Source of the DNA: Bacillus sp. BHET2
GTDB taxonomy: Bacteria; Bacillota; Bacilli; Bacillales; Bacillaceae_B
NCBI RefSeq assembly: GCF_005938125.1
Contig: NZ_VCQN01000002.1
Location: 124,001 to 188,000 of the forward strand
Direction of reading: 5' to 3'
DNA: 64,000 bases
Part shown: one piece after another, positions 41,068 through 51,112 of the stretch
How the letters are laid out: every line of letters starts with the position of its first letter
Position numbering within the stretch: the first letter of the stretch is position 1
Position numbers and translations under genes: made by a program
The notes under the pieces: model-generated
Database searches by the model: none
What the model was told of the DNA's origin: nothing
Seen by the model: only the letters and a program-made list of their open reading frames with translations

Positions 41068-41997
41068 TTAATACACAGTTTCTTTAAAGAAGAAGCCTGT
41101 ATCCAAAGGGCGGCTTTCCGGTTGCAAACTTTTCGCTTCCTCTAAATAGTCGTCTTTCTGCTCTTCATATTGATCTTCGTCTTCTACATATAGATCAATG
41201 GCTTTACGGTATAGCTTGGTTGTTTCAAGGATATAGTGTGATGATTTCATCACTCCATCGATTTTGAAAGAATCGATTCCAGCGTCAATCATTTCGCCTA
41301 ATTCATCAACAATACACATATCATTTGGACTCATAATATGAGTCCCATTTTCATCTTCATAAATAGGATATTTATTATGACGTTCCTCGTCATGCAGAAA
41401 CATATTCTTTTGTTCTTTACGGTTCTCAATTTCCATCGCTTTGTCTCTATATTCAAAATAGTTCCCAAGTAAAGAACGTTTTGATTGGAACATGCAAGTC
41501 ATACCGTGAACCTGTACCTCTATTTCAACTTCTGCATTTTCTTTGATCTCCACAATCGTATCCATGCTTAATTCCCTGGCCAACACGGCACGTTTCGCAC
41601 CTTTTCTGCCCCAGTAATTACACGTGTACCAATTGGTGGCAGTCGTTTCTGTATTCCAGTGCAGCTTCATCTCTGGTGCCACTTCCCGAGCAGCCATTAA
41701 TACAGCAGGATCTCCGAAAACGACCCCATCAGCACCAGCATGTTGAAGGAATGCAATATAATCACCAAGCTCCGCAATCTTATCATTATGGAAAAGGGCG
41801 TTCATGGCAACATATACTTTCTTGTTATGCCTATGGGCCAAGTCAATCGCTACCCTTACATCATCTCTTGAGAACTCCCCGGCAAGCCTTAATCCATACC
41901 GCTGTTCACCGATCATGAATGCATCGGCTCCCGCTGAAGCCAACTCTTCAATATCAGACACAGAGACAGGGGTTACGAGTAATTCTGGCTTTTTCAT
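41068..41997 (-). CDS. trhP1: TrhP1, tRNA U34 hydroxylation protein (peptidase U32 family)
   Basis: Partner of TrhP2. It opens KKPELLVTPVSVSDIEELA and has the U32 signature region with EVQVHGMTCMFQSKRSL and DSFKIDGVMKS. About 309 aa. Two ATGs overlap the trmR stop: 42000 forms a classic ATGA overlap, 41997 is better spaced from GGGGTG; I take 41997. B. subtilis ortholog: YrrN. Confidence 0.92.
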   Translation of the reverse strand: MKKPELLVTPVSVSDIEELASAGADAFMIGEQRYGLRLAGEFSRDDVRVAIDLAHRHNKKVYVAMNALFHNDKIAELGDYIAFLQHAGADGVVFGDPAVLMAAREVAPEMKLHWNTETTATNWYTCNYWGRKGAKRAVLARELSMDTIVEIKENAEVEIEVQVHGMTCMFQSKRSLLGNYFEYRDKAMEIENRKEQKNMFLHDEERHNKYPIYEDENGTHIMSPNDMCIVDELGEMIDAGIDSFKIDGVMKSSHYILETTKLYRKAIDLYVEDEDQYEEQKDDYLEEAKSLQPESRPLDTGFFFKETVY

Positions 41998-42641
41998 CAT
42001 TGCTCACCCCTTCTTTTACTAATGGCTATTCCGTCGCCAACAGGTAAGATACTCGTGTCGAATTGCTCATGATTCATCAGCCACGTATTATATTGCTGTA
42101 GCTTCTTTACCATATTCCGAATTCTCTTCTGTTCAACCTCTTCTACGGCCACGAGTCCTTTAAACAGGACATTATCTGAATAGACCACACCATCATCTGA
42201 GAGCATGTTGGTGTAGAGTTCAAAGAATTTTAGGTATTGGCCTTTGGCAGCGTCGATAAAGATGGCATCAAAGGGACCATGCTGGGCCACTTCTTCAGCC
42301 ATGTCAAGAGCATCCCCAAATACCGAGATGATCCGTTTGCCATCTTCAGAACGAGAGAGAAACCCTTTGGCTGCATCGAATCTTTCTTCATCACGCTCCA
42401 AGGTAACGATGGTCGCTTCAGGTACAGCACCTGCCATTCGTAGAGCCGAATACCCGATAGCCGTCCCGATTTCCAGAATTCGTTTCGGCTGTTGGATCCT
42501 CAGCATCCCTAAGAGCGCCTCCATACCGACCAGTTCCATGATAGGAACATTATGAACTTGTGCATATTGCTCCATCTCAGAAATTAATGCAGGTCGTTGT
42601 TTCACGATTGTTTCTATATAATGAATAACTTGTTCGTTCAT
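41997..42641 (-). CDS. trmR: tRNA 5-hydroxyuridine methyltransferase TrmR
   Basis: An O-methyltransferase (catechol OMT-like) that turns ho5U34 into mo5U34 in B. subtilis, where it is YrrM. The SAM motif is ILEIGTAIGYSAL at about residue 55 and the metal-site motif IFIDAAKGQY at about 126. 214 aa. Being coupled to trhP1 and trhP2 completes the pathway from U34 to mo5U34. Confidence 0.93.
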   Translation of the reverse strand: MNEQVIHYIETIVKQRPALISEMEQYAQVHNVPIMELVGMEALLGMLRIQQPKRILEIGTAIGYSALRMAGAVPEATIVTLERDEERFDAAKGFLSRSEDGKRIISVFGDALDMAEEVAQHGPFDAIFIDAAKGQYLKFFELYTNMLSDDGVVYSDNVLFKGLVAVEEVEQKRIRNMVKKLQQYNTWLMNHEQFDTSILPVGDGIAISKRRGEQ

Positions 42642-42704
42642 ATATAAGCCTCACGATCATGACCGTACTTGGTCTTAGATAAGGCGATTCTTTCTTAGAC
42701 AACA

Positions 42705-42734
42705 TGAAAAGAAGAAAGCTACAATAAGCTTTCT
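42705..42734 (-). terminator. second hairpin between mltG and trmR
   Basis: AGAAAGCT, 6-nt loop, AGCTTTCT, then TCTTTTC on the minus strand. It sits about 65 bp upstream of trmR and 65 bp after the first terminator. Confidence 0.6.
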
Positions 42735-42800
42735 ACTCCTCAGATCTCTTCATAAAGATAACACCCGAATATAAAAATAACTTGTACTATTTTATCACAT

Positions 42801-42833
42801 AAAAAAGAGGAAAGCGAATGTTTCTTTCCTCTT
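42801..42833 (-). terminator. terminator after mltG
   Basis: AAGAGGAAAG, 9-nt loop, CTTTCCTCTT then TTTTATG on the minus strand. Confidence 0.85.
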
Positions 42834-42842
42834 CTTATCAGA

Positions 42843-43976
42843 CTATTCTTCTTTGTTTGTAATGTACTTCTCTTTTTTCTCGTTATGCTCATCCAACGTT
42901 TCAGAATAATATACTGATCCATTAGAAGCGGCCAAGAAATAATAGTACTCTGTATCCTCAGGCTGCAAGGCTGCTTCAATCGACGACACACCGGCATTCG
43001 CAATCGGTCCTGGTGGCAGTCCCTTCACTCGATACGTGTTATAAGGTGAGTCCACTTTAAGATCTTTGTATACTGTTTTCCCTTTATGCTCGCCTAGTGC
43101 ATAAAGCACGGTCGGATCCGTTTGAAGAGGCATATCTTTCTCCATACGGTTATAAAATACACTGGAAATCTTCCCTCTGTCCGCTTTTTCGGTTGCTTCT
43201 TCCTCAATAAGGGAAGAGAGGGTGAGGAGTTCATGAGGTGTATATTCATTTGCCGCCATGGCCTCATGGTACTGAGCCAATACCTCGTCGGTTTGAGCGA
43301 TCATCTTCTTAATAATCTTATCTAAAGAAGGCTTTTTCTCATAAAAAGGGTAAGTGGCAGGATATAGATATCCTTCTAACGGGTGCTTAATTTCTTTTTT
43401 TAGAATTTCATCAGTAATCAGATCCGGATATTCCTCTTTTAATTGCTCGAGCCATTTCTTATCGTTTAATTTCGTCTCTATTTCTTCTTGTTTATATGGA
43501 GACTTATCAGCAATGATTTCTGCGATTTGATCTAATTGAAGTCCCTCTGGAACGGTGATCTTAAATTCCGCTTTTCTCATTACCTTCCCTGTCTTTAAGC
43601 TGTTGACAATTTCATTCAAGGTCATAGAAGGCGTCAAATCATAAGAGCCTGCCTGGAACCCTGCTTCATTGTTGAATTTGACATAATATTTAAAGACAGT
43701 TGAGTTTTTCACAATCCCTTTTTTCTCCAGGATATTTCCGATACTGGTCACACCGGAACCGATTGGTATTTCCACTTTTACTGATTTTGTATTGTCAGGG
43801 TCAACCGGTTTCAGGGCCGAATTCACATAAAGGTATCCGCCTATTGCTGTTCCCCCTATGACAATGACAAGACAAAGAATGACAAGTCCTACTATTTTTC
43901 TAATGACTTTTGCCTCCTCTTGTCTTTCCAGCAATTTTTTCATCAATGTCTCTTTTATATTTTTCTTTTCTTCCAA
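42843..43976 (-). CDS. mltG: endolytic murein transglycosylase MltG
   Basis: A membrane-anchored YceG-like lytic transglycosylase that ends glycan strand growth. One span at about residues 27-48 (VGLVILCLVIVIGG), a LysM-like part (VEIPIGSGVTSIGNIL), and the catalytic domain with LSSLIEEEA (catalytic Glu) and MPLQTDPTVLYAL, NTYRVKGLPPGPI. The start is TTG at 43976, nine bases after AAGGGGG; in-frame ATG at 44066 is remote and unsupported. 377 aa. Confidence 0.92.
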   Translation of the reverse strand: MEEKKNIKETLMKKLLERQEEAKVIRKIVGLVILCLVIVIGGTAIGGYLYVNSALKPVDPDNTKSVKVEIPIGSGVTSIGNILEKKGIVKNSTVFKYYVKFNNEAGFQAGSYDLTPSMTLNEIVNSLKTGKVMRKAEFKITVPEGLQLDQIAEIIADKSPYKQEEIETKLNDKKWLEQLKEEYPDLITDEILKKEIKHPLEGYLYPATYPFYEKKPSLDKIIKKMIAQTDEVLAQYHEAMAANEYTPHELLTLSSLIEEEATEKADRGKISSVFYNRMEKDMPLQTDPTVLYALGEHKGKTVYKDLKVDSPYNTYRVKGLPPGPIANAGVSSIEAALQPEDTEYYYFLAASNGSVYYSETLDEHNEKKEKYITNKEE

Positions 43977-44069
43977 AGCTACATTTCCCCCTTTCGAGCA
44001 AAAAAGCGGGCTATCCGTTGTACATATTTCGACATCATCTCCACTATTATACAATATTTCGCACAAAGT

Positions 44070-44126
44070 GAAACAGGGACCTGCAAAAAGGGTGAATTTT
44101 TCGCCCCCTTTTGCGGTCCCTGTTTC
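44070..44126. other. strong inverted repeat between yrzB and mltG
   Basis: GAAACAGGGACC (44070-44081) pairs perfectly with GGTCCCTGTTTC (44115-44126), and the stem continues with GCAAAA-GG / CC-TTTTGC inside. Total stem is about 20 bp. On the minus strand the 3' side continues ACTTTGTG, so the U tract is weak; terminator or processing site. Confidence 0.75.
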
Positions 44127-44147
44127 ATATGGTGCTATACGTTCTGC

Positions 44148-44438
44148 TTATTCAGCGTCTTCTTCTTCATCTAAGAAAGTGTTTAACATTTCTTCGATCA
44201 TGTCCCACTCTTCTTCTGTTTCTATCGGCTTTAATTCGCCTTCTTGACCTTCGTCACCAGGCATGAATGCTGATGCATGAATTTCGATTTCTTCTTCGTC
44301 GTTCTCATCTGCTCCTAACGGATAGTAAAGAACATAAGACTTTCCGAATTTATCTGATTCAAATGTGAAAAGGACCTCGCATAATTGCTCACTTCCTTGT
44401 TCGTCAACTACTGTAATTTGTTTTTCTCCGTGTTCCAT
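44148..44438 (-). CDS. yrzB: YrzB family protein (DUF1292)
   Basis: A small acidic protein (96 aa) with the DUF1292 core ([34 protein letters not shown]). Function unknown. ATG 44438 is seven bases behind GAGGTG; the ATG at 44444 lies inside that site. It follows ruvX, as in B. subtilis. Confidence 0.9.
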   Translation of the reverse strand: MEHGEKQITVVDEQGSEQLCEVLFTFESDKFGKSYVLYYPLGADENDEEEIEIHASAFMPGDEGQEGELKPIETEEEWDMIEEMLNTFLDEEEDAE

Positions 44439-44452
44439 GAACATTCACCTCA

Positions 44453-44869
44453 TCATTTTTGGCTGTCAAGAAATCCTTGAAGGATCATCATTGCAGCCAT
44501 TTTATCAATTACTTTCTTTCGCTTCTTCCTACTTACATCGGCTTCTAAAAGGACTCTTTCAGCAGCCATCGTGGTCAGTCTTTCATCCCAATATTTAACG
44601 GGAAGGGATAACTCTTGATGAATTAAATCTCCATAAGCAATAGACGCTTCCCCACGTGGACCGATGGTGTTGTTCATGTTTTTAGGCATTCCAACGACAA
44701 CCGTTTCCACCTGGTACTCATCGGCAAGCTCCTTTATTCGATCCATACGGAACACACCATGATCTTCGTCAATCTTAATCGTTTCAATTCCTTGAGCTGT
44801 CCAGCCAAGTTCGTCGCTAATTGCGACTCCCACTGTTTTAGAGCCAACATCTAAACCCATTACACGCAT
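44453..44869 (-). CDS. ruvX: Holliday junction resolvase-like protein RuvX (YqgF)
   Basis: RNase H-fold nuclease of the YqgF family, involved in pre-16S rRNA processing in some bacteria and proposed as a resolvase. Motifs: [15 protein letters not shown] at the start, [17 protein letters not shown] and [14 protein letters not shown]. 138 aa. Lies in the conserved ireB-ruvX-yrzB trio (yrrK). Confidence 0.94.
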   Translation of the reverse strand: MRVMGLDVGSKTVGVAISDELGWTAQGIETIKIDEDHGVFRMDRIKELADEYQVETVVVGMPKNMNNTIGPRGEASIAYGDLIHQELSLPVKYWDERLTTMAAERVLLEADVSRKKRKKVIDKMAAMMILQGFLDSQK

Positions 44870-44872
44870 GTA

Positions 44873-45139
44873 TTATCCCTCTTTGTGCTGTTTCAAATAC
44901 GATTTGACTAATTCTTCGATGATCTCATCACGTTCTAAACGGCGGATGATATTTCTGGCATCTTGATGTCTTGGAATGTAAGCAGGATCTCCAGATAATA
45001 AGTACCCTACGATTTGATTGATCGGATTGTAGCCTTTTTCCTGCAAAGCATTATGAACCTGTAAAAGTACTTCCCTTACATCATGTTCGAATGGCTCCTC
45101 AGAAAAATCAAACCGCATCGTTTTGTCAAAAGAACTCAT
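44873..45139 (-). CDS. ireB: IreB family regulatory phosphoprotein
   Basis: A small protein (88 aa) of the IreB/YrzL family; in Enterococcus IreB is a substrate of the PASTA kinase IreK and affects cephalosporin resistance. [11 protein letters not shown] at the start holds the threonine region modified in that family, and [25 protein letters not shown] is the conserved core (quoted in part: [12 protein letters not shown]). ATG 45139 follows GAGGTG. Confidence 0.92.
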   Translation of the reverse strand: MSSFDKTMRFDFSEEPFEHDVREVLLQVHNALQEKGYNPINQIVGYLLSGDPAYIPRHQDARNIIRRLERDEIIEELVKSYLKQHKEG

Positions 45140-45222
45140 TTTTAGCACCTCTCTTTAGGCTTGTCTTTTTGACAACCGAATTGTTAATCGTTACCTACAT
45201 TGTACACCACTTTCACAAGGAG

Positions 45223-47856
45223 TTAAATGGATTTGACCCATTCTTCTACAAATTGAAGGGCTTCTTCCACTTTTTCCGGTTGTTTACCACCAGCTTGAGC
45301 CATGTCCGGACGGCCACCGCCACCTCCACCACAGCGTGAAGCGACTTCTTTAACCAGTTTTCCAGCATGATATCCTTTTTCGACTAAGTCGCCAGTAACT
45401 CCTGCAATGATTGTGACTTTGTCCTCTCCAGTTGTTGCCAATACGATTACACCTGAGCCCAGTTTCTGTTTCAGGTCGTCCATCATTGATCGTAATCCGT
45501 TGCTATCTCCAGCTGCCACTTTGGCATAAAGAACATTCACACCATCAATGACCTTCACTTGATCCGTTAAGCTGCCTGCTTCTATGTTAGACAACTTTGC
45601 AGATAATGATTCATTTTCTCTTTGAAGCTCTTTCATCTCCAGTAATAAAGAGTCAACGCGATTGACAGCTTCTTTAGGATTCGATTTAAGTTTAGCCGCA
45701 ACTTCCTTCAGTTGAGAAACCTGATCGTTTAATACTTGATATGCATTCTCTGCAGTCACAGCTTCAATCCTTCTCGTTCCGGCTCCGATCCCGCTTTCAG
45801 AAAGGATCTTAAACAAGCCGATTTCAGATGTATTGGATACGTGACAGCCACCACAAAGCTCTAGACTATATTCACCAATGGACACAACCCGTACTTCATT
45901 CCCGTACTTCTCTCCGAATAAAGCCATCGCTCCCATCGCTTTTGCCTCTGATAATGATTTAAGGGCCGTGTTCACTGAAACAGCCTGCCAAACCTTTTCG
46001 TTGACGATGGTTTCAATACGGTCAATCTCTTCAGCAGAAACAGATCCAAAGTGAGAGAAGTCAAAGCGTAGTCGATCTGGTTCTACTAGGGAGCCAGCCT
46101 GGTTCACATGATCTCCAAGAACATCTTTCAATGCTTGGTGAAGGATATGAGTCGCAGTATGGTTTTTCTCCACTTTCGTTCTCGACTCTCGGGAAACCTT
46201 CGCAATCACCTGTGCATGTTGCTCTAAGGTTCCTTCTTCAACGATGGCAGAATGAAGATTTTGTCCATTTGGAGCTTTCTTTACGCTTGTCACGAACACT
46301 TTTACACCATCAGCTTCAATATGTCCTTTGTCACCGATTTGTCCACCACTTTCCGCATAGAACGGTGTTTGATCCAGAATGAATTGACATTCCTGGCCTT
46401 TACCCACTTTCGGCTGGCGTTCATTGTCGACTAATAATTCAAGGATCGTTGCCGTGCTCTCCAATGTGTCGTATCCTACGAAGCGACTTTCAACCGTGAT
46501 GTCGCTAAGAATTCCACCTTGCACCTGCATGCTGCCTACATCGTGACGAGCCGATCTCGCTCTTTCACGCTGAGCCTCCATTTCTGTTTCAAAACCTGCA
46601 TGATCTACTGTTAACCCTTCTTCTTCTGCATATTCTTCTGTTAATTCGACAGGGAAGCCATACGTATCATACAGACGGAAGACATCTTCACCGGGTATAA
46701 CGTTACTTCCGGCAGATTTTTGAACTTTAATGATGGAAGAAAGAATCGTCAATCCTTCGTTTAATGTTTCATGGAAGCGATCTTCCTCATTTTTCACTAC
46801 TTTTTGAATGAACTCTGCTTTTTGTTTCACTTCTGGATAGAAATCCACCATGATTTCAGAAACAACTGGAACCAATTCGTACATGAACGGACGATTAATT
46901 TCAATTTGCTTTGCAAATCGTACCGCACGGCGAAGCAGTCTTCTTAGTACATAACCACGGCCTTCGTTGGATGGAAGTGCCCCATCACCGATTGCAAAGG
47001 CAACCGTTCTGATATGATCGGCAATCACTTTGAACGCTACATCATTTCCACTGCCTTTTCCGTATGTCTTACCGGATATTTCTTCCGTCGCTGAAATGAT
47101 CGGCATAAATAAGTCTGTATCAAAGTTTGTAGGTACTTCTTGCACGACACACGCCATCCGTTCAAGGCCCATCCCAGTATCAATGTTCTTCTTAGGAAGC
47201 GGAGTATATGTTCCGTCAGGATTATGATTGAATTGTGAGAACACAAGATTCCACACTTCAAGGTAACGATCATTTTCCCCTCCTGGATATAATTCAGAGT
47301 CTTCTGGATTGTCACCATATTCAGGTCCACGATCGTAGAAGATTTCTGTATTCGGACCACTTGGACCTTCACCGATATCCCAGAAGTTTCCTTCGATGCG
47401 GATGATGCGCTCAGCAGGGACACCCACTTTTTTATTCCAGATATCAAATGCTTCATGGTCTTCCGGGTGAATCGTGACAGAAAGCTTTTCAGGATCGAAG
47501 CCTATCCATTTCACATCGGTCAAGAACTCCCAAGCCCATTCAATTGCTTCTACTTTAAAATATTCCCCAATCGAAAAGTTCCCAAGCATTTCGAAGAATG
47601 TATGATGACGAGCTGTTTGCCCAACATTTTCAATGTCATTTGTACGAATCGACTTTTGTGCATTCACGATTCTTGGATTTTTCGGGATGACCCGCCCGTC
47701 AAAATATTTCTTTAATGTCGCTACACCACTATTGATCCATAATAGGGATGGATCTTCATGGGGCACCAGTGAGGCACTTGGCTCCACACCATGTCCTTTC
47801 TCTTGAAAGAAATCTAAAAACTTCTGACGAATTTCTGCACCTGTTAATTTGTTCAT
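45223..47856 (-). CDS. alaS: alanyl-tRNA synthetase
   Basis: Charges tRNA-Ala. Class II catalytic core at the N-terminus ([30 protein letters not shown]), the editing domain with zinc ligands NHTATHILH and CGGCHVSN (about residues 565-670), and the glycine-rich C-terminal domain with [18 protein letters not shown]. 877 aa. It is preceded by a T-box leader and a perfect sigma-A promoter. Confidence 0.98.
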   Translation of the reverse strand: MNKLTGAEIRQKFLDFFQEKGHGVEPSASLVPHEDPSLLWINSGVATLKKYFDGRVIPKNPRIVNAQKSIRTNDIENVGQTARHHTFFEMLGNFSIGEYFKVEAIEWAWEFLTDVKWIGFDPEKLSVTIHPEDHEAFDIWNKKVGVPAERIIRIEGNFWDIGEGPSGPNTEIFYDRGPEYGDNPEDSELYPGGENDRYLEVWNLVFSQFNHNPDGTYTPLPKKNIDTGMGLERMACVVQEVPTNFDTDLFMPIISATEEISGKTYGKGSGNDVAFKVIADHIRTVAFAIGDGALPSNEGRGYVLRRLLRRAVRFAKQIEINRPFMYELVPVVSEIMVDFYPEVKQKAEFIQKVVKNEEDRFHETLNEGLTILSSIIKVQKSAGSNVIPGEDVFRLYDTYGFPVELTEEYAEEEGLTVDHAGFETEMEAQRERARSARHDVGSMQVQGGILSDITVESRFVGYDTLESTATILELLVDNERQPKVGKGQECQFILDQTPFYAESGGQIGDKGHIEADGVKVFVTSVKKAPNGQNLHSAIVEEGTLEQHAQVIAKVSRESRTKVEKNHTATHILHQALKDVLGDHVNQAGSLVEPDRLRFDFSHFGSVSAEEIDRIETIVNEKVWQAVSVNTALKSLSEAKAMGAMALFGEKYGNEVRVVSIGEYSLELCGGCHVSNTSEIGLFKILSESGIGAGTRRIEAVTAENAYQVLNDQVSQLKEVAAKLKSNPKEAVNRVDSLLLEMKELQRENESLSAKLSNIEAGSLTDQVKVIDGVNVLYAKVAAGDSNGLRSMMDDLKQKLGSGVIVLATTGEDKVTIIAGVTGDLVEKGYHAGKLVKEVASRCGGGGGGRPDMAQAGGKQPEKVEEALQFVEEWVKSI

Positions 47857-47896
47857 TTGAAGCTTCCTCCTTTATATGTATGGTTAAAAAAGAATA

Positions 47897-48165
47897 CAAA
47901 AAAGCCCTCATCCCAAAACAGGGACGAGAGCTGTTCTCGCGGTACCACCCTGGTTATGAACAATGAAAAGGCAGTGTATAACTTGCTCCCCTTATCGAAT
48001 TGTTCATCCCTCAACAACACCTTAACGCGGATAGACGGCAGGCTTTACCTGCACTCAGGATTAGCATTCGGATATCCTTCATTTGAATTCCCTTTCAGCC
48101 TTGGGGATTTCTCTCTGGAAAATGGACTATAACCTACTCGATCCTTCATAGCTTTCATGCTATAT
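47897..48165 (-). promoter_or_regulatory. T-box leader of alaS
   Basis: The T-box core AGGGTGGTACCGCG (47938-47951, minus strand) is followed by a terminator stem AGCTCTCGTCCC / GGGATGAGGGCT (47903-47932) and TTTTTTG. A GCT alanine codon at 48063-48065 is the likely specifier, in a bulge-like AATGCTAATC context, but I did not fold stem I fully. Uncharged tRNA-Ala should favour antitermination. Confidence 0.9.
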
Positions 48166-48184
48166 GATTACTTGTATAAGTTGG

Positions 48185-48213
48185 ATTATAGAAATATTCA
48201 CTGTATTTGTCAA
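48185..48213 (-). promoter_or_regulatory. sigma-A promoter of alaS
   Basis: A perfect consensus TTGACA, 17 bp, TATAAT on the minus strand, right upstream of the T-box leader. Confidence 0.95.
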
Positions 48214-48233
48214 TGTTGATTCTTATTTTCCCG

Positions 48234-49310
48234 CTAATCTTCCTTCATTGTTTGCAGAAAATGAGTGCGTCCATGAAAAATGGCGACCTTTACAACTGCT
48301 AGAACCGGCACTGCCACAATCATTCCGATCACGCCTCCAACCTCACCGCCAAGAATCAGGGCACCCATGATGAACAGGGGATGCATATGAAGACTTTTCC
48401 CAACGATGAGGGGAGATAATATATTCCCCTCTAAAAACTGAAGGGCCACCACCATGATGACAACATACATCACCATATTGACGGAAATGGTGCTGGCAAC
48501 AATCACTGCCGGAATGGCCCCGATAATCGGTCCGAAATAAGGGATCACATTCGTCACACCTATGAGTAAACCGAGAATTAAGGGATATTTCATGCCGATC
48601 AACCAAAGGGTAACAGCTGAAACGCCACCGATGAGTAAACAGACCAAAAGCTGGCCCCGAATATATCCTCCAAGAGATTCATCCACATCCTTCGAAAAGG
48701 AAATCGCACTCTGTCTCCATTGTTTCGGAGTCAGATGCCACACGAATGTCTTCACTTTCGTTATGTCTTTCAATAAATAAAAGGATACGAAAGGAATGAT
48801 AGCAACCAGCAGAAGACTATTCATAAATTTCATTAAGGCAGCGAGCACTAAAGCCACAAGCCCTGTCACCCACGCTTCCAGTCCATCAATTCTTTCTCCC
48901 AGCTGTGACTGAATTCCGTCCGGCCATGTCGAGGTCTCGCTCTGCACAACCTTCAGCCACCCTTGATACTGCTTTGTGAATAGAGGCGCATTCTCCGATA
49001 AATCTTTTAGCTGATGAATGATGGCAGGTGTTCCTTTATAGACTGCATAGCCCAATCCTCCAAAGAATAGGAGATAGATGAGCATGATGGCAATTCCTCT
49101 ATGAATTCCAGCTTCGTGTATCTTTTCCACTACTGGATGAAGCAGATATGCAATGAATCCTCCTATTATGAACGGAAGCAAGGAAAACAATAAGACCACT
49201 AATACCGGATGCCATACAGGTTTTAACAAATAGAGAACATAAAGGAATAATGCAGCTAAAAGGGCCATAGATAGCCTGTAAATCCATTTGGTATAGGATC
49301 TCTTTTCCAT
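48234..49310 (-). CDS. yrrI: AI-2E family transporter YrrI
   Basis: A polytopic membrane protein of the PerM/AI-2E family; members are thought to export small molecules or ions, but the substrate here is unknown. Hydrophobic segments cluster at about residues 15-75 and 205-345, with the conserved LVCLLIGGVSAV and GVTNVIPYFGPIIGAIPA (in part: NVIPYFGPIIGAIP). ATG 49310 (358 aa) follows GGAGGTG; the GTG at 49319 is part of that site. Confidence 0.9.
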   Translation of the reverse strand: MEKRSYTKWIYRLSMALLAALFLYVLYLLKPVWHPVLVVLLFSLLPFIIGGFIAYLLHPVVEKIHEAGIHRGIAIMLIYLLFFGGLGYAVYKGTPAIIHQLKDLSENAPLFTKQYQGWLKVVQSETSTWPDGIQSQLGERIDGLEAWVTGLVALVLAALMKFMNSLLLVAIIPFVSFYLLKDITKVKTFVWHLTPKQWRQSAISFSKDVDESLGGYIRGQLLVCLLIGGVSAVTLWLIGMKYPLILGLLIGVTNVIPYFGPIIGAIPAVIVASTISVNMVMYVVIMVVALQFLEGNILSPLIVGKSLHMHPLFIMGALILGGEVGGVIGMIVAVPVLAVVKVAIFHGRTHFLQTMKED

Positions 49311-49451
49311 TGTAGACACCTCCTTGTCTCTCTATTGTTCGAAAATAGGAGGTGGTTTTATTCATCGGAGGTTTCTATTAATGAAGTATATGATTCTAAA
49401 GAATGAAATTCCGTTTCTATAGTCCGTTTCAAGTTGAAATGGGAGCCTTAT

Positions 49452-49489
49452 AAAAAGAAGACTGACCCAAAAAATGAGCCAGCCTTCTT
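49452..49489 (-). terminator. terminator after yrzQ
   Basis: AAGAAGGCTGGCTC pairs with GGGTCAGTCTTCTT (14 bp with three G-U pairs), then TTTTTAT on the minus strand. Confidence 0.85.
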
Positions 49490-49493
49490 ATTG

Positions 49494-49625
49494 CTAAAAA
49501 AGTTTCTTTACTTGTTTACGAATTCGTTTCATTTGTCTTTGGCTCATCATATTGGATCTTTGTGAATAGATGGAAGCAGCGATACCTGCTCCGAAGCCCG
49601 CGATGGATGCAAATGTTTTATTCAA
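49494..49625 (-). CDS. yrzQ: YrzQ family protein (DUF3918)
   Basis: A 43-aa peptide: short hydrophobic N-terminus (FASIAGFGAGIAASIY) and a strongly basic tail (MKRIRKQVKKLF). The layout matches B. subtilis YrzQ. Start is TTG at 49625, six bases after GAGGTG. Function unknown. It follows the zinc-ribbon gene by 15 bp, so both are co-transcribed. Confidence 0.78.
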   Translation of the reverse strand: MNKTFASIAGFGAGIAASIYSQRSNMMSQRQMKRIRKQVKKLF

Positions 49626-49640
49626 GAAAGACACCTCTTT

Positions 49641-49826
49641 CTAGCTTAGTCGGCGCTCTTCTTCATCAAACAAGTCGTCTAAGGAGCTTAACGATCCATC
49701 CTCTTCTACCTGATGAGTATGAATGACTCCTTTTGACAAGGTAAGCTCGATATAGCAACCCCAACAGTAATATTGGTTGATGCCGATCTTCCCTATATCT
49801 TTGCTCTGACAATTTGGACACTTCAT
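49641..49826 (-). CDS. small zinc-ribbon protein
   Basis: 61 aa with a CPNC ... CWGC zinc ribbon at residues 3-25 (KCPNCQSKDIGKIG, YYCWGC) and an acidic C-terminus (SLDDLFDEEERRLS). ATG 49826 is nine bases after GAGGTG. It is next to yrzQ; B. subtilis has a comparable small gene there (I believe yrzR), but I do not assign the symbol. Role unknown. Confidence 0.75.
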   Translation of the reverse strand: MKCPNCQSKDIGKIGINQYYCWGCYIELTLSKGVIHTHQVEEDGSLSSLDDLFDEEERRLS

Positions 49827-49838
49827 CGGTACGTTCAC

Positions 49839-50089
49839 CTCAGGTTACACCAGTAATGGTGATTATTCCCTACCATCATGTCCAATTGCAGCCAGTTTTA
49901 TACTTGTTTAATGGGAATCGACGCACTAACGATGATGTGGCATCACCGTTCTTATATAGTGTGGGATATTTCCTTGATTTCATAAGGAGTAACCTTTTCC
50001 ATGAAACCCAATGAATTTTTCACCCTTTGTTGTTTGAACGCACCGTGGCTAAGTTCGCTATAAAGCCTCATATTCAACTTATAAAGAAT
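49839..50089. other. gap between bioB and the zinc-ribbon gene
   Basis: About 250 bp. I see no gene, terminator or clear promoter. It must hold the bioB 3' end signals and the start signals of the small operon to its left. Confidence 0.4.
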
Positions 50090-51100
50090 TTATGATGACG
50101 TCACTTTTTCAGTTACTTCCTTCACATAATCAATTTCAAATCCCAGATCTTCAAGCATTTGATGATCGACCGTTCCTTCCTGTCCTGCTGTTGTTAGGTA
50201 GTCTCCAACGAAAATTGAGTTTGCCGGATAAAGCCCCAAAGGTTGTAAACTTCGAAGGTTCACTTCCCTCCCACCTGAAACACGAATTTCTTTAGTAGGA
50301 TTGATGAAACGCATTAAGCAAAGTACTTTCAGGCAATATCTCGGATCGAGTTCATTGGTCCCTTCAAGGGGAGTCCCGTCTATGGCATGTAGAAAATTCA
50401 CCGGTATTGAATCAGCATCCAATACCTTTAAACTGTGAGCCATATCTACAACATCCTGCAACGTCTCTTTCATACCGACAATGATCCCTGAGCAAGGGGA
50501 AATACCCTGGGCCTTAGCCTGGTCTACGGTATTCACCCTATCTTCATATGAATGGGAAGTGGTGATGTTTTCATGATGGTTTTCAGAGGTGTTGATGTTG
50601 TGGTTGTACCGATCAACACCCGCTTCTTTTAAGCGCTTCGCTTGATCATCCTTTAATAAACCTAAGCATGCGCATACCTTTAACTGATACTGATCTTTTA
50701 TTTCTTTTACTGCTGAGGCGACATGATCCACTTCACGATTGCTCGGTCCCCGTCCGCTCGCCACTATACAATATGTTCCAACATTTAGCTTATGAGCATT
50801 TTCTGCTCCCTTCAGAATCGTCTCTTTATCCACCATCCTATACTTCTCGATTGGTGCATTGGAAACGATGGACTGTGAACAATATCCACAATTTTCAGGG
50901 CAAAGACCTGACTTTGTATTAATGATCATATTTAATTTTACTTTGTTCCCATAATAATGTTTTCGTATTAAATACGCGCTATGTAATAACTCTAAAAGCT
51001 CATCATCTGAGCTTTGCAAAATTGATAACGCCTCTTCATTTGTTATTTCTTCTCCTTTAATTACCCCTTTTGCAAGCTGCTTCCATGTTTTCATATCCAT
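50090..51100 (-). CDS. bioB: biotin synthase BioB
   Basis: Radical SAM enzyme inserting sulfur into dethiobiotin. The SAM cluster motif [11 protein letters not shown] is near residue 68; [11 protein letters not shown] and [14 protein letters not shown] (2Fe-2S cluster arginine region) follow. 336 aa. It is the second gene after bioY; the other biotin synthesis genes are not in this window. Confidence 0.96.
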   Translation of the reverse strand: MDMKTWKQLAKGVIKGEEITNEEALSILQSSDDELLELLHSAYLIRKHYYGNKVKLNMIINTKSGLCPENCGYCSQSIVSNAPIEKYRMVDKETILKGAENAHKLNVGTYCIVASGRGPSNREVDHVASAVKEIKDQYQLKVCACLGLLKDDQAKRLKEAGVDRYNHNINTSENHHENITTSHSYEDRVNTVDQAKAQGISPCSGIIVGMKETLQDVVDMAHSLKVLDADSIPVNFLHAIDGTPLEGTNELDPRYCLKVLCLMRFINPTKEIRVSGGREVNLRSLQPLGLYPANSIFVGDYLTTAGQEGTVDHQMLEDLGFEIDYVKEVTEKVTSS

Positions 51101-51112
51101 TCTTCCCCCTTA

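Noticed and set aside
39744..41997. Secreted collagenases (U32 peptidases) as virulence factors
   Set aside because: Neither protein has a signal peptide, and their coupling to trmR shows the tRNA-modification role of this subfamily.
47857..48180. Small protein-coding frames in the alaS leader
   Set aside because: The region is explained by the T-box RNA.
48234..49310. Phage holin or secretion component because of many membrane spans
   Set aside because: NVIPYFGP and the length fit the AI-2E/PerM family and the conserved place beside alaS.
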